DNA of 64,000 nucleotides from Ideonella sp. GTDB taxonomy: Bacteria; Pseudomonadota; Gammaproteobacteria; Burkholderiales; Burkholderiaceae_C. Positions 10,379-18,819 of the stretch are shown here, in pieces. The stretch covers positions 1 through 64,000 of the forward strand of contig NZ_JADJDO010000006.1 in assembly GCF_016702655.1 (NCBI RefSeq), read 5' to 3'. The notes under the pieces were generated by a model. That model had not been told where the DNA came from. It saw only the letters and a program-made list of their open reading frames with translations, and did no database searches. The translations under genes were made by a program, and so were the position numbers. Each line of letters starts with the position of its first letter. Position 1 is the stretch's first letter.

Positions 10379-11437
10379 GTGGCAGACATCAGTCGCATGA
10401 TGATCGAAGCATGGAACACCGTGCTGTTCGACAAGTTCTGCCGCTTCAAGCATTTGATCGCCGATGGGTTGTCGAAGCACAGCGAAGCTGCTTTGAGCCG
10501 GTGTCGGTTCCCGGTCGGCGCGCGTGTGCTCGATGTCGGGAGCGGCTTCGGCGACTGCACGCTCCTCATTGCGCGAAGCGTCGGCCCAAGCGGCAGGGTG
10601 GTCGGTGTCGACTGCGCAGCCAATTTCGTCCGCGCCGCCGAGACGGAGTGTCGCGACCAGCGAGTGAGCGGCGCGCAATTCATCCAGGGCGACGTGCAGG
10701 AATGCGACCTTCTTGGTCCCTACGATCACGCGTTCTCACGCTTCGGCACGATGTTCTTCGCCGACCCTGACGCCGCCATGCGCAACATATGTGGAGCGCT
10801 CAAGCCGGGCGGCAGCTTCATGCAGATCGTTTGGCGCAGGCGCGAGGACAACCCCTGGCTGCATGAGGCGGAGTTGCGCGTCAGGGACATCGTGCCGGTG
10901 GTGACGCATGACGCGACGGATCAGGTGCATTGCGGCCCCGGCCCGTTCTCGATGGCCGACGCCGACGTGGTCAGCACCATACTTCAAAACGCCGGGTTCG
11001 AACGCGTCTTGTTCGAGCGCCATGACTGCGATGTCTGCATCGGCTGCGACATGGATGACGCCATCGATTTCGCCATGTCGCTGGGCCCGGCAGGCGAGAT
11101 CATTCGTCTGGCGGGACCCGATGCCGAGAAGTACACGCCGCAGGTCGTCTCCGCGCTGCGGGAAGTCCTCCAGCAGTTTCGACAATCCGGCGGCATCTGG
11201 GCCCCGTCGAGTACCTGGTTCGTGACGGCATCCAGGCCGCACGCGTGGACGACTTCAGGCGCCGCCTTGGCACGTCAGGTTCCGGCGTTGTCGCGGGCGT
11301 CGTACAGCCCGAAGCAGGTGATTCGTCGACCGGCCGACTGCGGCCTGTCCGGCATCAGGATCCACCTTGCCAGCCGCGGCGCCATGAGCCGGTGCCAGAC
11401 GGAAGGGACCATGCTGGCAAACATCAGCAGGACATAG
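10379..11437 (+). CDS. Class I SAM-dependent methyltransferase with read-through tail
   Basis: A Rossmann methyltransferase with the SAM loop VLDVGSGFGDCTLLIA at about residues 50-65, the acidic strand end VVGVDCAANF, and the later LKPGGSFMQIVW strand typical of the family. The start is a GTG at 10379 (ADISRMMIEAWNTVLFDKF); ATG at 10397 is an alternative. Family similarity seems to end near 11225 with WAPSSTWFVTA. The remaining 70 or so residues are antisense to the 3' end of the hydroxylase gene and look like non-coding read-through, so a stop codon or frame was probably lost. The substrate cannot be told. Confidence 0.7.
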   Translation: MADISRMMIEAWNTVLFDKFCRFKHLIADGLSKHSEAALSRCRFPVGARVLDVGSGFGDCTLLIARSVGPSGRVVGVDCAANFVRAAETECRDQRVSGAQFIQGDVQECDLLGPYDHAFSRFGTMFFADPDAAMRNICGALKPGGSFMQIVWRRREDNPWLHEAELRVRDIVPVVTHDATDQVHCGPGPFSMADADVVSTILQNAGFERVLFERHDCDVCIGCDMDDAIDFAMSLGPAGEIIRLAGPDAEKYTPQVVSALREVLQQFRQSGGIWAPSSTWFVTASRPHAWTTSGAALARQVPALSRASYSPKQVIRRPADCGLSGIRIHLASRGAMSRCQTEGTMLANISRT

Positions 11438-12374
11438 CCCGCGGGCAAGCGCGGTGAGTCAGGCGACAAGTCCAGCCTGTAGAAGGGCCTGCGGCTGTCC
11501 CGATGATGCTGGTCGTGCAAGCTGATGCTCAGGGTGACCCAGGCCTGAAAGCGGCAGTCTTCCTCCCAGCCGCGGCCGTAGCCGATGCGTTCGGGGATGC
11601 TGTCGTCCCCCAGGCCCCAATGCTGGATGTAGGTGATCAACTGGATCCCGAACGCCACCGCGCCGCACACCGCGAGGTATAGAAGGGCACCGGCCAACCC
11701 TCCCAGCATCCAGAACGCAGCCAGAGTGAAGGTCGTCGCGAGCAGTGCGACGCGCGGGTTCGTACAGGATTCGGAAGCCGGACCCGCGGGTTCCAAACCG
11801 CAGCACCCGGCCCGAACAGGTCCATGCCGACGCGCCGCAAGCGACGGCTCGTAAAGCGCCAAAGTGACTCGGACCGGAGGGGGTACTCCGCCAGGCGCGT
11901 GTCTCCCGGGCGGGCGTGATGGGCGAGGTGCTCCATGCCGAGCGCCGGATAGCCACAGAACCCCGCCAGTGCGTAGCCGAGCACGGCTTGCCTGCCGTCC
12001 CGCCGGTGGATGAGCTCGTGCGCGACGCAGGTCCCGAACAGCAGCGTCATCCACAGACTCAATGCGGTGCCGACCGTCGCGCCTGCGTCGACACCGATCG
12101 CATCGACGGAATGCGCAAGGCCCCAAAGCACGACGACCGGCATGAACACGGCGAAGACCACGGGCAAGTGATCAAGCGCGGTGGCGACGGACTCGCGCCA
12201 CTCCGGCGAGCCAGCAGCTGGCAAGGCACCGAAGACCATGCGCGCCATTGGAAACACGATGATCACCACGCCGAACGCCAGCCACGGCCTGTCGAGGGCC
12301 GATCCAGTGACGAACAGTGTCGGCACGAGGAAGATGCTCAGGTAGCCCGCCGCCGCCACGCATTGTTTGTCCAT
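11275..12374 (-). pseudogene. AlkB-type membrane diiron hydroxylase (alkane/fatty-acid), frameshifted
   Basis: An integral-membrane non-haem diiron hydroxylase. The start at 12374 gives an N-terminus with hydrophobic helices, then the His boxes HELIHRRDG and HLAHHARPGDT in the first frame. The frame changes between about 11750 and 11790. The second frame carries two more helices, the alkane-monooxygenase-like TYIQHWGLGDD, the third His box LHDQHHRDS, and a stop at 11275. All three His clusters are therefore preserved, and one indel separates an intact reading. The gene sits 25 bases after the LuxR-type regulator gene on the same strand, which suggests regulation by that protein. The substrate (alkane, fatty acid or other lipid) is inferred from family only. 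Confidence 0.75.
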
Positions 12375-12399
12375 GGTCGTGCCCTCCGCAGAGTGCCTG

Positions 12400-13188
12400 T
12401 CAGATCAACCCATACTCGGCGGCGAGTTGTGCCGCAACCTTCCGGTTGGGGACACCGAGCTTTGCGTTCAGCCGCTGGAAGCGCGAGTTCACGGCGGTGG
12501 GGCTCATTTGCAAGGCCGAGCAGATTGCCTTGGTGCCATGCCCCAACCGCTCCTGCGCCAGCAGCTGCAGGTCTTCCTCGGAGAGATGCACGCTGGCGAT
12601 CAGCTCGCGCTTGATCCTTGCGATCCACCACTCGTGCAACTCCATCGCCAGGCTTCGCGCGAGCATCCTGAAGCTCGGGTATCCGTCATCGTCGAAGTAT
12701 CCCGGGCTGTTGGAGCCGAGGCACAGGACGCCCACGCGCGACAGGCCACCGCTCGACGGTGCCGGCACGATCAGTGAAGAGCGAAAACCGTACTTCGTCG
12801 CCAGCTCCACCACCGCCCGCTGCTGCGCAGAGCCCGGGGCGATCTCGTAGCCACGGGCTGGCTCCGAATGCGTCAACGCATACGCCAGCCAGGGGTCATT
12901 CGCGTACCAGGCGCGCTGTTCGTATTCGAGGCACCAGACAGGGTCGCAGGCCAGTAGGAAGCGGAAGGACTCATGCGAGCCGTCGTCGCGCACGAAGCTC
13001 ACGAAGGCCGCGGCATCGGCGCCCATCAGCGTGGCGGCATCCGACAGCACCTTCACGGCTTGAGATTCGTCGTTCGCCAGCGACAGCCGACCTATCGCGG
13101 CCATGGCGTTGGCTGAGTAGTGCGGCGAAGCCGCCAGCTCAGCCAGTGGAGGCTGCGTCCGTGCTTCCGGAGAAGATGGCGTCTGCAT
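12400..13188 (-). CDS. LuxR-family transcriptional regulator with autoinducer-binding-like domain
   Basis: The product is 262 residues from the ATG at 13188. The N-terminal two thirds resemble an autoinducer-binding or PAS-like sensor domain (WYANDPWLAYALTHSEPARG is typical of such folds), and the last 60 residues are a GerE-type HTH (LSEEDLQLLAQERLGHGTKA, then AICSALQMSPTAVNSRFQRL). The open frame extends further upstream, but that part overlaps the preceding gene and has arginine/serine-rich shadow composition, so I prefer 13188. No luxI-type synthase is visible, so if it binds a homoserine lactone it would be an orphan receptor. Its likely target is the hydroxylase gene just downstream. 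Confidence 0.75.
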   Translation of the reverse strand: MQTPSSPEARTQPPLAELAASPHYSANAMAAIGRLSLANDESQAVKVLSDAATLMGADAAAFVSFVRDDGSHESFRFLLACDPVWCLEYEQRAWYANDPWLAYALTHSEPARGYEIAPGSAQQRAVVELATKYGFRSSLIVPAPSSGGLSRVGVLCLGSNSPGYFDDDGYPSFRMLARSLAMELHEWWIARIKRELIASVHLSEEDLQLLAQERLGHGTKAICSALQMSPTAVNSRFQRLNAKLGVPNRKVAAQLAAEYGLI

Positions 13189-13447
13189 TGCGCGCGAGGC
13201 TCGTGTACAGCAGCGGGTAGTCGAAGCGGGCCTGATCGGCGTCGCACCAGCGGCGGAACTGATCTGCCGAGCCAAAGACGACAACTTGTACGACCCGGGA
13301 CATTCCGGGGCGCTGAATCGTCCGCTCCACGAACATGCCTTCCGGCGTGAACTGCATGGTGACGACCAGTGCGCCGTCGTCGCTGCGCACGGTGCGGGCA
13401 TCACGCCGCTCAGGCGCGACCCATGGGGCGAACGTCCGGTCCATCAT
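13139..13447 (-). CDS. Uncharacterised 102-residue protein
   Basis: The product begins MMDRTFAPWVAPERRDA and contains mixed beta/alpha segments such as ALVVTMQFTPEGMFVERTIQ and VVQVVVFGSADQFRRWCDAD. It has no signal peptide or membrane helix. It overlaps the zinc-ribbon gene upstream by 38 bases and the LuxR-type gene downstream by 50 bases on the same strand, which supports translation as part of one transcript. I recognise no family. Confidence 0.55.
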   Translation of the reverse strand: MMDRTFAPWVAPERRDARTVRSDDGALVVTMQFTPEGMFVERTIQRPGMSRVVQVVVFGSADQFRRWCDADQARFDYPLLYTSLARNADAIFSGSTDAASTG

Positions 13448-13706
13448 CGTGCAGCGGATGGCCGCAATGCTGGCAAGTCGCGGCCAGGATCTCGGCAGGC
13501 GTCGGAGCCGCGGCTCTGACGAAGACCGTCTCCTCGCCGCAATGTGCGCAATCGAAGAGCGCCAGATGAAAGCGGCAGGCGCAGACCTCGCAGGTCAAGG
13601 CGTGTACTTCGTCGCTGGCAAGCAGTTCCAGGTCGTCGATTTCTAAATGCCCGCATTGCGGGCAGACGACCCGAAGGGCTGAGTCAGTCGGAGTGCCAAG
13701 GTCCAT
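13410..13706 (-). CDS. Zinc-ribbon protein with four CxxC pairs
   Basis: The 98 residues hold four CxxC motifs (CPQCGH, CEVCAC, CAHCGE, CQHCGH), which predict two structural zinc sites or one double zinc ribbon. The protein is acidic between them and has no membrane segment. It is the first clear gene of a minus-strand run that continues through the 102-residue protein and the LuxR-type regulator to the AlkB-like gene. A rubredoxin-like electron carrier would need iron-binding spacing that is not convincing here, so I describe it only as zinc-ribbon. Confidence 0.7.
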   Translation of the reverse strand: MDLGTPTDSALRVVCPQCGHLEIDDLELLASDEVHALTCEVCACRFHLALFDCAHCGEETVFVRAAAPTPAEILAATCQHCGHPLHDDGPDVRPMGRA

Positions 13707-13869
13707 ACAGCACCTCCCATCGCGCCAAGGCGGCGCGCAACTCGAACTCGTCAGTTGACCGATACCGCGCCCAGCTGGCGTAGTCCATCACGAACTCGAT
13801 TCCCGTGTTGCCCGCGCAGATACTGCGATCTGCCGTCAGATCGAAGTTTCCGCCTGTGCCACCGAACAT
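13684..13869 (-). CDS. Possible short protein or gene remnant
   Basis: From an ATG at 13869 this frame gives about 61 residues: MFGGTGGNFDLTADRSICAG, then EFVMDYASWARYRSTDEFEL and a tail WEVLYGPWHSD. The composition is protein-like (aromatic and acidic residues) and unlike the arginine-rich shadows around it, and its end overlaps the zinc-ribbon start by 23 bases. The open frame continues upstream without this quality. It may be a small real gene or the 3' remnant of a larger one. No family recognised. Confidence 0.3.
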   Translation of the reverse strand: MFGGTGGNFDLTADRSICAGNTGIEFVMDYASWARYRSTDEFELRAALARWEVLYGPWHSD

Positions 13870-14655
13870 CCAATAGCCTGGTGACAGGTCGTTACTTTGT
13901 CGGTCGCGTTGATGCCCAGCCGGTACACAGCGCTGGCCTGTGGTGCGCATGCGCAAGGAAGTCAAAGCTGGCCCATGATGGACTGCCCGGATGGTCTGAA
14001 CTCTATGTAGGCGTTGTGCGCCATGCAGCGATGATTTCCATCGAAAATTCGTCGGCGGCCAGCGCGCCCAGGCGGGCGCGGTGCGATGGGCCGCACGCGT
14101 TTGCGCACGGCCCGTTCCCTTCGTCGCAGCGACAGTTTTGCCCCGTCGTTCGTCGGCCGCCTTTCGTGCGAAACGTAGCGCCGCGCGGCAGGTTGCGAGG
14201 GCCTTTCGCGGCATAAACGGACCCTTCCCGCGCCTGCTTCGCTGCGCTGCGCAGCCGCGGGCCCCTTCCATTTATTCCACGGTGCCCTTGGCAACCGTGC
14301 GCGGTCGCGGCGCTGTCGGTTTCGCACGGCGACCGACGAACGCGGGGCAGGGACTAGCTGATACCCGATCTGCGCCGAGGGTTCAACAGCCACGAGCGGC
14401 TCCCTCGGAACTTAGGGCAGGTGGCTGGACTGCAAGGCAGGGATGCGAATCGAGATCTGATCAGTGGGCGCAACTTACGGGCGCGATGCGTTTGCTGTGG
14501 AGCACCGGTGCGCTATCGGGTTGCTGCCGTGAGGGCTGGCGGCACGGCTTGGCGTGGCCGCTGACTGCGTCCCACGCCAGGATGACACTTTAACGGTTTG
14601 GTACGCTACGGCGGATCGTGCGAACCATCGCGCTGCCGCGGCGTCGAACGCGATC
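13870..14655. other. Sparse stretch without a recognisable gene
   Basis: Open frames on both strands here are Arg/Ala/Pro-rich shadows without motifs, and no RNA gene is evident. The sequence lies between the LuxR/AlkB operon and the integrase end of the island and is probably decayed DNA. Confidence 0.45.
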
Positions 14656-14961
14656 ATGTGGCTCGTTCTCACGCGCACACCGCTGGCTGATGCCATCTAC
14701 TGGCCGGGTCGGCGTCTGCTCGCGTTCGCCGACGCCGTGGTGTGGCCGGCAAGCTGGATCGCTATCGCGACGCACCTGCCGCAGCCCGAAGGCATCGCCG
14801 TTCCGATGGTCGTCGTGGTCGCTTTGCTCAGCGCGATCGGACGCGCGCATCGCGCGGTTTGGCAGAACCATCGCTACCACTTCACGACGTGGCGCTGGGC
14901 CCGGATCTTGATCAGCATGCTGCTGATCGGCCTCACAATTCCGTTCGTGACGCAGCCTTAG
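14656..14961 (+). CDS. Small integral membrane protein
   Basis: From the ATG at 14656 the 101 residues include hydrophobic segments LLAFADAVVWPASWIAIATH, VPMVVVVALLSAIG and ILISMLLIGLTIPFV, joined by a basic loop (RAHRAVWQNHRYHFTTWRWA). This predicts two or three membrane helices. An upstream start at 14554 is open, but the extra residues look non-coding. It lies convergent to the AlpA-like gene. Function unknown. Confidence 0.5.
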   Translation: MWLVLTRTPLADAIYWPGRRLLAFADAVVWPASWIAIATHLPQPEGIAVPMVVVVALLSAIGRAHRAVWQNHRYHFTTWRWARILISMLLIGLTIPFVTQP

Positions 14962-14979
14962 GTTCGGCTGCGCTCGCAT

Positions 14980-15207
14980 TCAATGAGTGGCCGTAGGGCG
15001 GCCTTCGCTCCATCGCTCCAAGTCGCTTCGGCGCCACGCGACGGCGCGCTTGCTCAGACGCACAGGAATCGGAAACTGCCGGTCAGCCATCAAACGGTAG
15101 ATCGTCGATCGACCCAGGCCGGTCACGTGCATCACGGCGTTGATGCGCAGCAGCAGAGAATCCGACTCCAGGACGGACCGTGATCCCCGGGAAGCATTGA
15201 CGGGCAT
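14980..15207 (-). CDS. AlpA/excisionase-type DNA-binding protein
   Basis: The product is 75 residues with the winged-helix pattern of MerR-like excisionases: LLRINAVMHVTGLGRSTIYR, then LMADRQFPIPVRLSKRAVAW and the recognition-wing ending SDLERWSEGR. This family (AlpA, phage_AlpA) controls excision or integrase expression of P4-like prophages and islands. It lies 96 bases downstream of the integrase gene on the same strand, the expected arrangement for an island recombination module. Confidence 0.85.
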   Translation of the reverse strand: MPVNASRGSRSVLESDSLLLRINAVMHVTGLGRSTIYRLMADRQFPIPVRLSKRAVAWRRSDLERWSEGRPTATH

Positions 15208-15303
15208 TGGGCGCTCCTGACTGACACGTGCACTGCGCAGAGCCTATTCGAGACTCCGCGCCTCGCCGCCGATGATTTTTGCCAGGAAAGCATCATGCAG
15301 CTG

Positions 15304-16605
15304 TCAGGTCACGGCCACAGCGCGAGAGCGGCGGCGCGGCGCAGGCTTCGGGCTGACTTCCTCCGGGACTCGAGCGCTCTCGACTTTGGCCAAGGCGGCA
15401 GCCCAGGCGCTCAGCGCAGCGTGGCGCTCGGCGAAGTAGTCGTGGCGGTCGTAAACCCCCTCTATGTTGCCCAGCTTGTGGTTCAGCGACCTCTCGGCCA
15501 CGAAACGGTCCACGCCCATGCCGGCAAGATGCGTGCGAGCCGTCCTGCGCATGTCGTGCACGGTGAAGTGCTCGATGTCTGCGAGCTGGAGCCGACGCAA
15601 CGCCACGTTCAACGTATCGGGCCCGACATGTTGGAAGCGGTTCTTGCGAAGGGCACCAAGACGGCGATGGACGAGCCGGCGGGCAGGGAAGACATAGGCC
15701 TTGCCAAACGACAGCACCTTGGCCTCGCGCAGCCATGCGAGCACCGGCTTGGCCAGCGGGATGCGGATCGATGCGCCGGTCTTGGTGTTCTCTTTGGTCA
15801 GCGTCCAGACCCCCCGGTCGAGATCGAACGCTTCCCAACGCGCCGACAGCAACTCCATCTTGCGTACGCATAGCGCCAGCAGCAGCCAGACTGCCAGTTC
15901 GTTCTCGCGCCCGAAGTTCGGTGTGTCGCGCATGGCTCGAGCGAGTCGTCGAAGCTCGTCGAGCGTGAGCCAACGGTCACGAGCGCGTTCGTCGCCGCCG
16001 GCGTCAATCAGTTCGAAGTCGGCGGCGGGGTTCCGATCGATCCACTGGTTGCGCACGGCCATCCTGAACATCCGGGTCATGTACCTCAGCGCGTCGTTTG
16101 CCACTGTCGGTGCACCGGCCTCGACGATGCGCGTCAGCACGCGGTCGATGTGCGCTGGCTGAACATCGGCCGGCGCCATCGGGCCGAGAACAGGGCGCAC
16201 ATGGCGGCGCAGCACGCGCGCCACCACCTCGGGGTACTTGTAGCGCGGCTCGATGTAGCGGGCGAGCCATATGTCTGCGAGACGGTCTACCGTGGGAGCT
16301 TCGAGCGCCTGGGCCTTTTCGGCTTGCTTTTCGGCTGCCACGTCGACGCCACGCTCGACCTGCGCTCGATCACGTCGGGCCAGTTCGCGAGCGTCCTTCA
16401 GCGACAGCTCGGGATAGCGCCCGAGCACCTTCTCCTTGTTCCGCCCGTACAGGCGGTAGCGGAGCACCCACGATGCCTTGCCGGCACGGGCGCCCGCAGC
16501 GCTCGCCAGGAACGTGAGGCCCTCACCGACGCCTCGATCGACGGCGCCGGCTGCCAGCCATGCCTTCAGTTCCCGGTCGGTGACGGGTCTTGTCGGTCTT
16601 GCCAT
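15304..16605 (-). CDS. Tyrosine recombinase (P4-type island integrase)
   Basis: A 433-residue integrase. It begins MARPTRPVTDRELKAWLAAG with a DUF4102-like N-terminal domain (RYRLYGRNKEKVLGRYPELS) and a core-binding domain (VDRLADIWLARYIEPR). The catalytic domain shows the active-site Arg in LCVRKMELLSARW, the Lys in TKENTKTGASIRI, the HDMRRTARTHL box (His-x-x-Arg), LNHK, and the nucleophile Tyr in EGVYDRHDY. The ATG at 16605 follows a GAGAGGT ribosome site; an in-frame ATG at 16620 is possible. It points out of the island edge beside yicC. Intact, so the element may still recombine if its other end exists. Confidence 0.92.
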   Translation of the reverse strand: MARPTRPVTDRELKAWLAAGAVDRGVGEGLTFLASAAGARAGKASWVLRYRLYGRNKEKVLGRYPELSLKDARELARRDRAQVERGVDVAAEKQAEKAQALEAPTVDRLADIWLARYIEPRYKYPEVVARVLRRHVRPVLGPMAPADVQPAHIDRVLTRIVEAGAPTVANDALRYMTRMFRMAVRNQWIDRNPAADFELIDAGGDERARDRWLTLDELRRLARAMRDTPNFGRENELAVWLLLALCVRKMELLSARWEAFDLDRGVWTLTKENTKTGASIRIPLAKPVLAWLREAKVLSFGKAYVFPARRLVHRRLGALRKNRFQHVGPDTLNVALRRLQLADIEHFTVHDMRRTARTHLAGMGVDRFVAERSLNHKLGNIEGVYDRHDYFAERHAALSAWAAALAKVESARVPEEVSPKPAPRRRSRAVAVT

Positions 16606-16629
16606 GTCCCACCTCTCCATCCGAAGTTC

Positions 16630-16702
16630 TGTGGGGGTTTTTGTCGGGCCGTGCACGACAAGGCCGCGCGGACCTGAAAACCCCCACAGTAACCCCCACA
16701 GG
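16630..16702. repeat. Inverted and direct copies of AACCCCCACAG upstream of the integrase
   Basis: The motif occurs as TGTGGGGGTTTT at 16630-16641 and in the other orientation at 16677-16689 and again at 16690-16702, so one inverted and two tandem copies lie 25-97 bases before the integrase ATG. Such repeats are typical of arm-type integrase binding sites or of an operator controlling int. The crossover (core) site itself cannot be located because the other island end is outside the window. Confidence 0.55.
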
Positions 16703-16807
16703 TCGCGCGCGCTTCGCTGCAACGCCCCGGGACGGTCTGGGACAAAAAGACCTTACGACACAACAGGTTAGCGGTATTCCGGGGACCGCCGTGGACCCCG
16801 TGGAACC

Positions 16808-17719
16808 CTACTCGATGTTCTGCACCTGCTCGCGAATCTGCTCGATCGCGACCTTCATCTCGACCGCGATCGTGCTCAGTTCGAACGCGGCGGACTTGGA
16901 GCCCAGGGTGTTGGCCTCGCGCAGCAGTTCCTGGACCAGGAAGTCCAGGCGCTTGCCGACTTCGCCGCCCTTGTCGAGCAGGCGCTCGATCTCGTCGAGG
17001 TGCGAGCGCAGGCGGGCGAGTTCCTCGGCGACGTCGATGCGGATCGCGAACGCGGCGGCCTCGTTCAGCGCGCGGTCCTGGAGCGCTTCGCGCGGGATGC
17101 TCTGCGCGGCGCCAGTGGCCTGCAGGGCCTCGGTCCAGCGCTCGACGAAGCGCTGCTGCTGGCGCCTGACCACCTCGGGCACGAGCGGCTCGGCCTGCGC
17201 CGCAAGTTCGCGCAGGCGCGCGGTGCGTTCGCGCAGCACCGCGGCCAGGCGCGCGCCCTCGCGCTCGCGCGCCTCGCGCAGGCCCGCGATCGCCTGGCGC
17301 GCCGCGGCGAGAGCCGGTTCGTCGAGCGGCTCGGACGCGCTCGCGCCGCGGCACCACTGCAGCGCTTCGTGCACGGTCAGGCCGCGTGCCTCGGGCAGCC
17401 AGTTGCGCACGACGGCATCCAGGCGCGACAGGCGGTTGAGCTGGTCCGGCGCGGGCTGCGGCCAGGCGTCGTCGTGCCCGGCGCGCGTCGCGAGCCTGAG
17501 CTCGACCTTGCCGCGGCGCAGCGCCGCCGCGACGAGCTCGCGCATCTGCGGCTCGAGGCTGCGCAGCTCGTCGGGCAGGCGCAGCGACAGATCGAGGAAG
17601 CGGCCGTTGACGGAGCGGATCTCGGCCGTGATCTCGGGCGGGGCCGACGGCGTGCCGTCGGCGTCTGCGAGCGGGCCGGCGCTGGCGCTCGCGTATCCGG
17701 TCATGCTGTAGACTGCCAT
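16808..17719 (-). CDS. yicC: YicC-family endoribonuclease
   Basis: The 303 residues begin MAVYSMTGYASASAG (the MTGY start is diagnostic) and include the N-terminal RSVNGRFLDLSLRLP and the C-terminal DUF1732 part with GKRLDFLVQELLREANTLGS. YicC proteins are RNases that act on small RNAs and mRNAs. The ending EQVQNIE is complete. The gene diverges from the kinase gene with only 29 bases between start codons, so at least one promoter must lie inside coding sequence. In related genomes gmk, rpoZ and spoT often follow; here the island integrase is on that side. Confidence 0.95.
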   Translation of the reverse strand: MAVYSMTGYASASAGPLADADGTPSAPPEITAEIRSVNGRFLDLSLRLPDELRSLEPQMRELVAAALRRGKVELRLATRAGHDDAWPQPAPDQLNRLSRLDAVVRNWLPEARGLTVHEALQWCRGASASEPLDEPALAAARQAIAGLREAREREGARLAAVLRERTARLRELAAQAEPLVPEVVRRQQQRFVERWTEALQATGAAQSIPREALQDRALNEAAAFAIRIDVAEELARLRSHLDEIERLLDKGGEVGKRLDFLVQELLREANTLGSKSAAFELSTIAVEMKVAIEQIREQVQNIE

Positions 17720-17748
17720 CGAGCTTTCACGCAGGCTAAAAAACCATT

Positions 17749-18717
17749 ATGTCAAAGCCCAAACCCGCGCCCTTGCCCGCGGGCACGGTCGTCGGTGGGT
17801 ACCAGATCATCAAGCGCCTCGCGGCCGGGGGTTTCGGCGTCGTCTACCTCGCCGAGGACGCCGAGCGCCACATGGTGGCGATCAAGGAGTACCTGCCTTC
17901 GTCGCTCGCCGAGCGCGCACCGGGCGAGCTGACGCCGCGCGTCAAGCCCGAGAAGCAGCCGCTTTATCGCCTGGGCCTCAAGAGCTTCTTCGAGGAAGGT
18001 CGCAGCCTCGCGCAGATCAGCCACCCGAGCGTGGTCTCGGTGCTGAACTTCTTCCGCGAGAACGAAACCGTCTACATGGTGATGAACTACCTGCAGGGCG
18101 ACACGCTGCAGGACTTCATCGTCACCGCGCGCGACCTGAAGCGCGACAAGGTGTTTCGCGAAAGCACGATCCGCTCGCTCTTCGACGAGATCCTGCGCGG
18201 CTTGCGCATCGTGCACCAGCACAAGATGCTGCACCTCGACATCAAGCCGGCGAACATCTTCATCGGCAACGACAACAAGGCGGTGATGCTCGACTTCGGC
18301 GCCGCGCGCGAGGTGCTGAGCAAGGAAGGCAACTTCATCCGCCCGATGTACACGCCGGGCTTCGCGGCGCCCGAGATGTACCGCCGCGACGGCACGCTCG
18401 GGCCGTGGACCGACATCTACGCCATCGGCGCCTGCATCTACGCCTGCATGCAGGGCTATCCGCCCAACGACGCGCCGCAGCGCATCGAGAAGGACCGCCT
18501 CGCGCTGTCGCTCTCGCGGCTGCGCAATGTCTACTCCGACAACCTGATCGAGGTCACCGAGTGGTGCATGTCGCTCGATCCGCTGTCGCGCCCGCAGAGC
18601 GTGTTCGCGCTGCAGAAGGAGCTCGGCCGCGAGACCGAACGCCAGTACACCAAGCTCAGCTTCAGCGAGCGGCTCAAGCTCCAGCTCGAGAATCTCACCG
18701 GCAGCGCGAAGGCGTGA
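17749..18717 (+). CDS. Serine/threonine protein kinase (PknA/PpkA-like)
   Basis: A 322-residue Hanks-type kinase with no transmembrane or extracellular sensor part. The glycine loop AAGGFGVVYL is at residues 25-34, the ATP lysine is in VAIKEY (K46), the catalytic loop HLDIKPANIF is at 162-171, DFGAARE is at 182-188, and PGFAAPEMY forms the activation-segment end. HRD is replaced by HLD, so the arginine that usually contacts activation-loop phosphate is missing, and the enzyme probably does not depend on that switch. A PP2C phosphatase follows 100 bases later, giving a reversible phosphorylation pair. Substrates unknown; no type VI secretion genes are present. Confidence 0.92.
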   Translation: MSKPKPAPLPAGTVVGGYQIIKRLAAGGFGVVYLAEDAERHMVAIKEYLPSSLAERAPGELTPRVKPEKQPLYRLGLKSFFEEGRSLAQISHPSVVSVLNFFRENETVYMVMNYLQGDTLQDFIVTARDLKRDKVFRESTIRSLFDEILRGLRIVHQHKMLHLDIKPANIFIGNDNKAVMLDFGAAREVLSKEGNFIRPMYTPGFAAPEMYRRDGTLGPWTDIYAIGACIYACMQGYPPNDAPQRIEKDRLALSLSRLRNVYSDNLIEVTEWCMSLDPLSRPQSVFALQKELGRETERQYTKLSFSERLKLQLENLTGSAKA

Positions 18718-18723
18718 GGACAT

Positions 18724-18812
18724 GACGACCCCTCGCGCGCTGCGCGCGCACTCCCCCGAGGCGAGGCCCGGCCCGACGCTTGGGGCGGCCCGGCGCTGGG
18801 CCGGGGCGTCGT
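18724..18812 (+). repeat. GC-rich dispersed intergenic repeat, family A copy
   Basis: The sequence between the kinase and phosphatase genes starts GACGACCCCT, has CCCCCGAGG in the middle and ends with GCTTGGGGCGGCCCGGCGC plus further GC palindrome. It shares this architecture with copies at 55397-55475 and 59615-59691. It can fold into a long GC hairpin and may act as a terminator or mRNA stabiliser between the two genes. Confidence 0.6.
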
Positions 18813-18819
18813 TGAAGCC

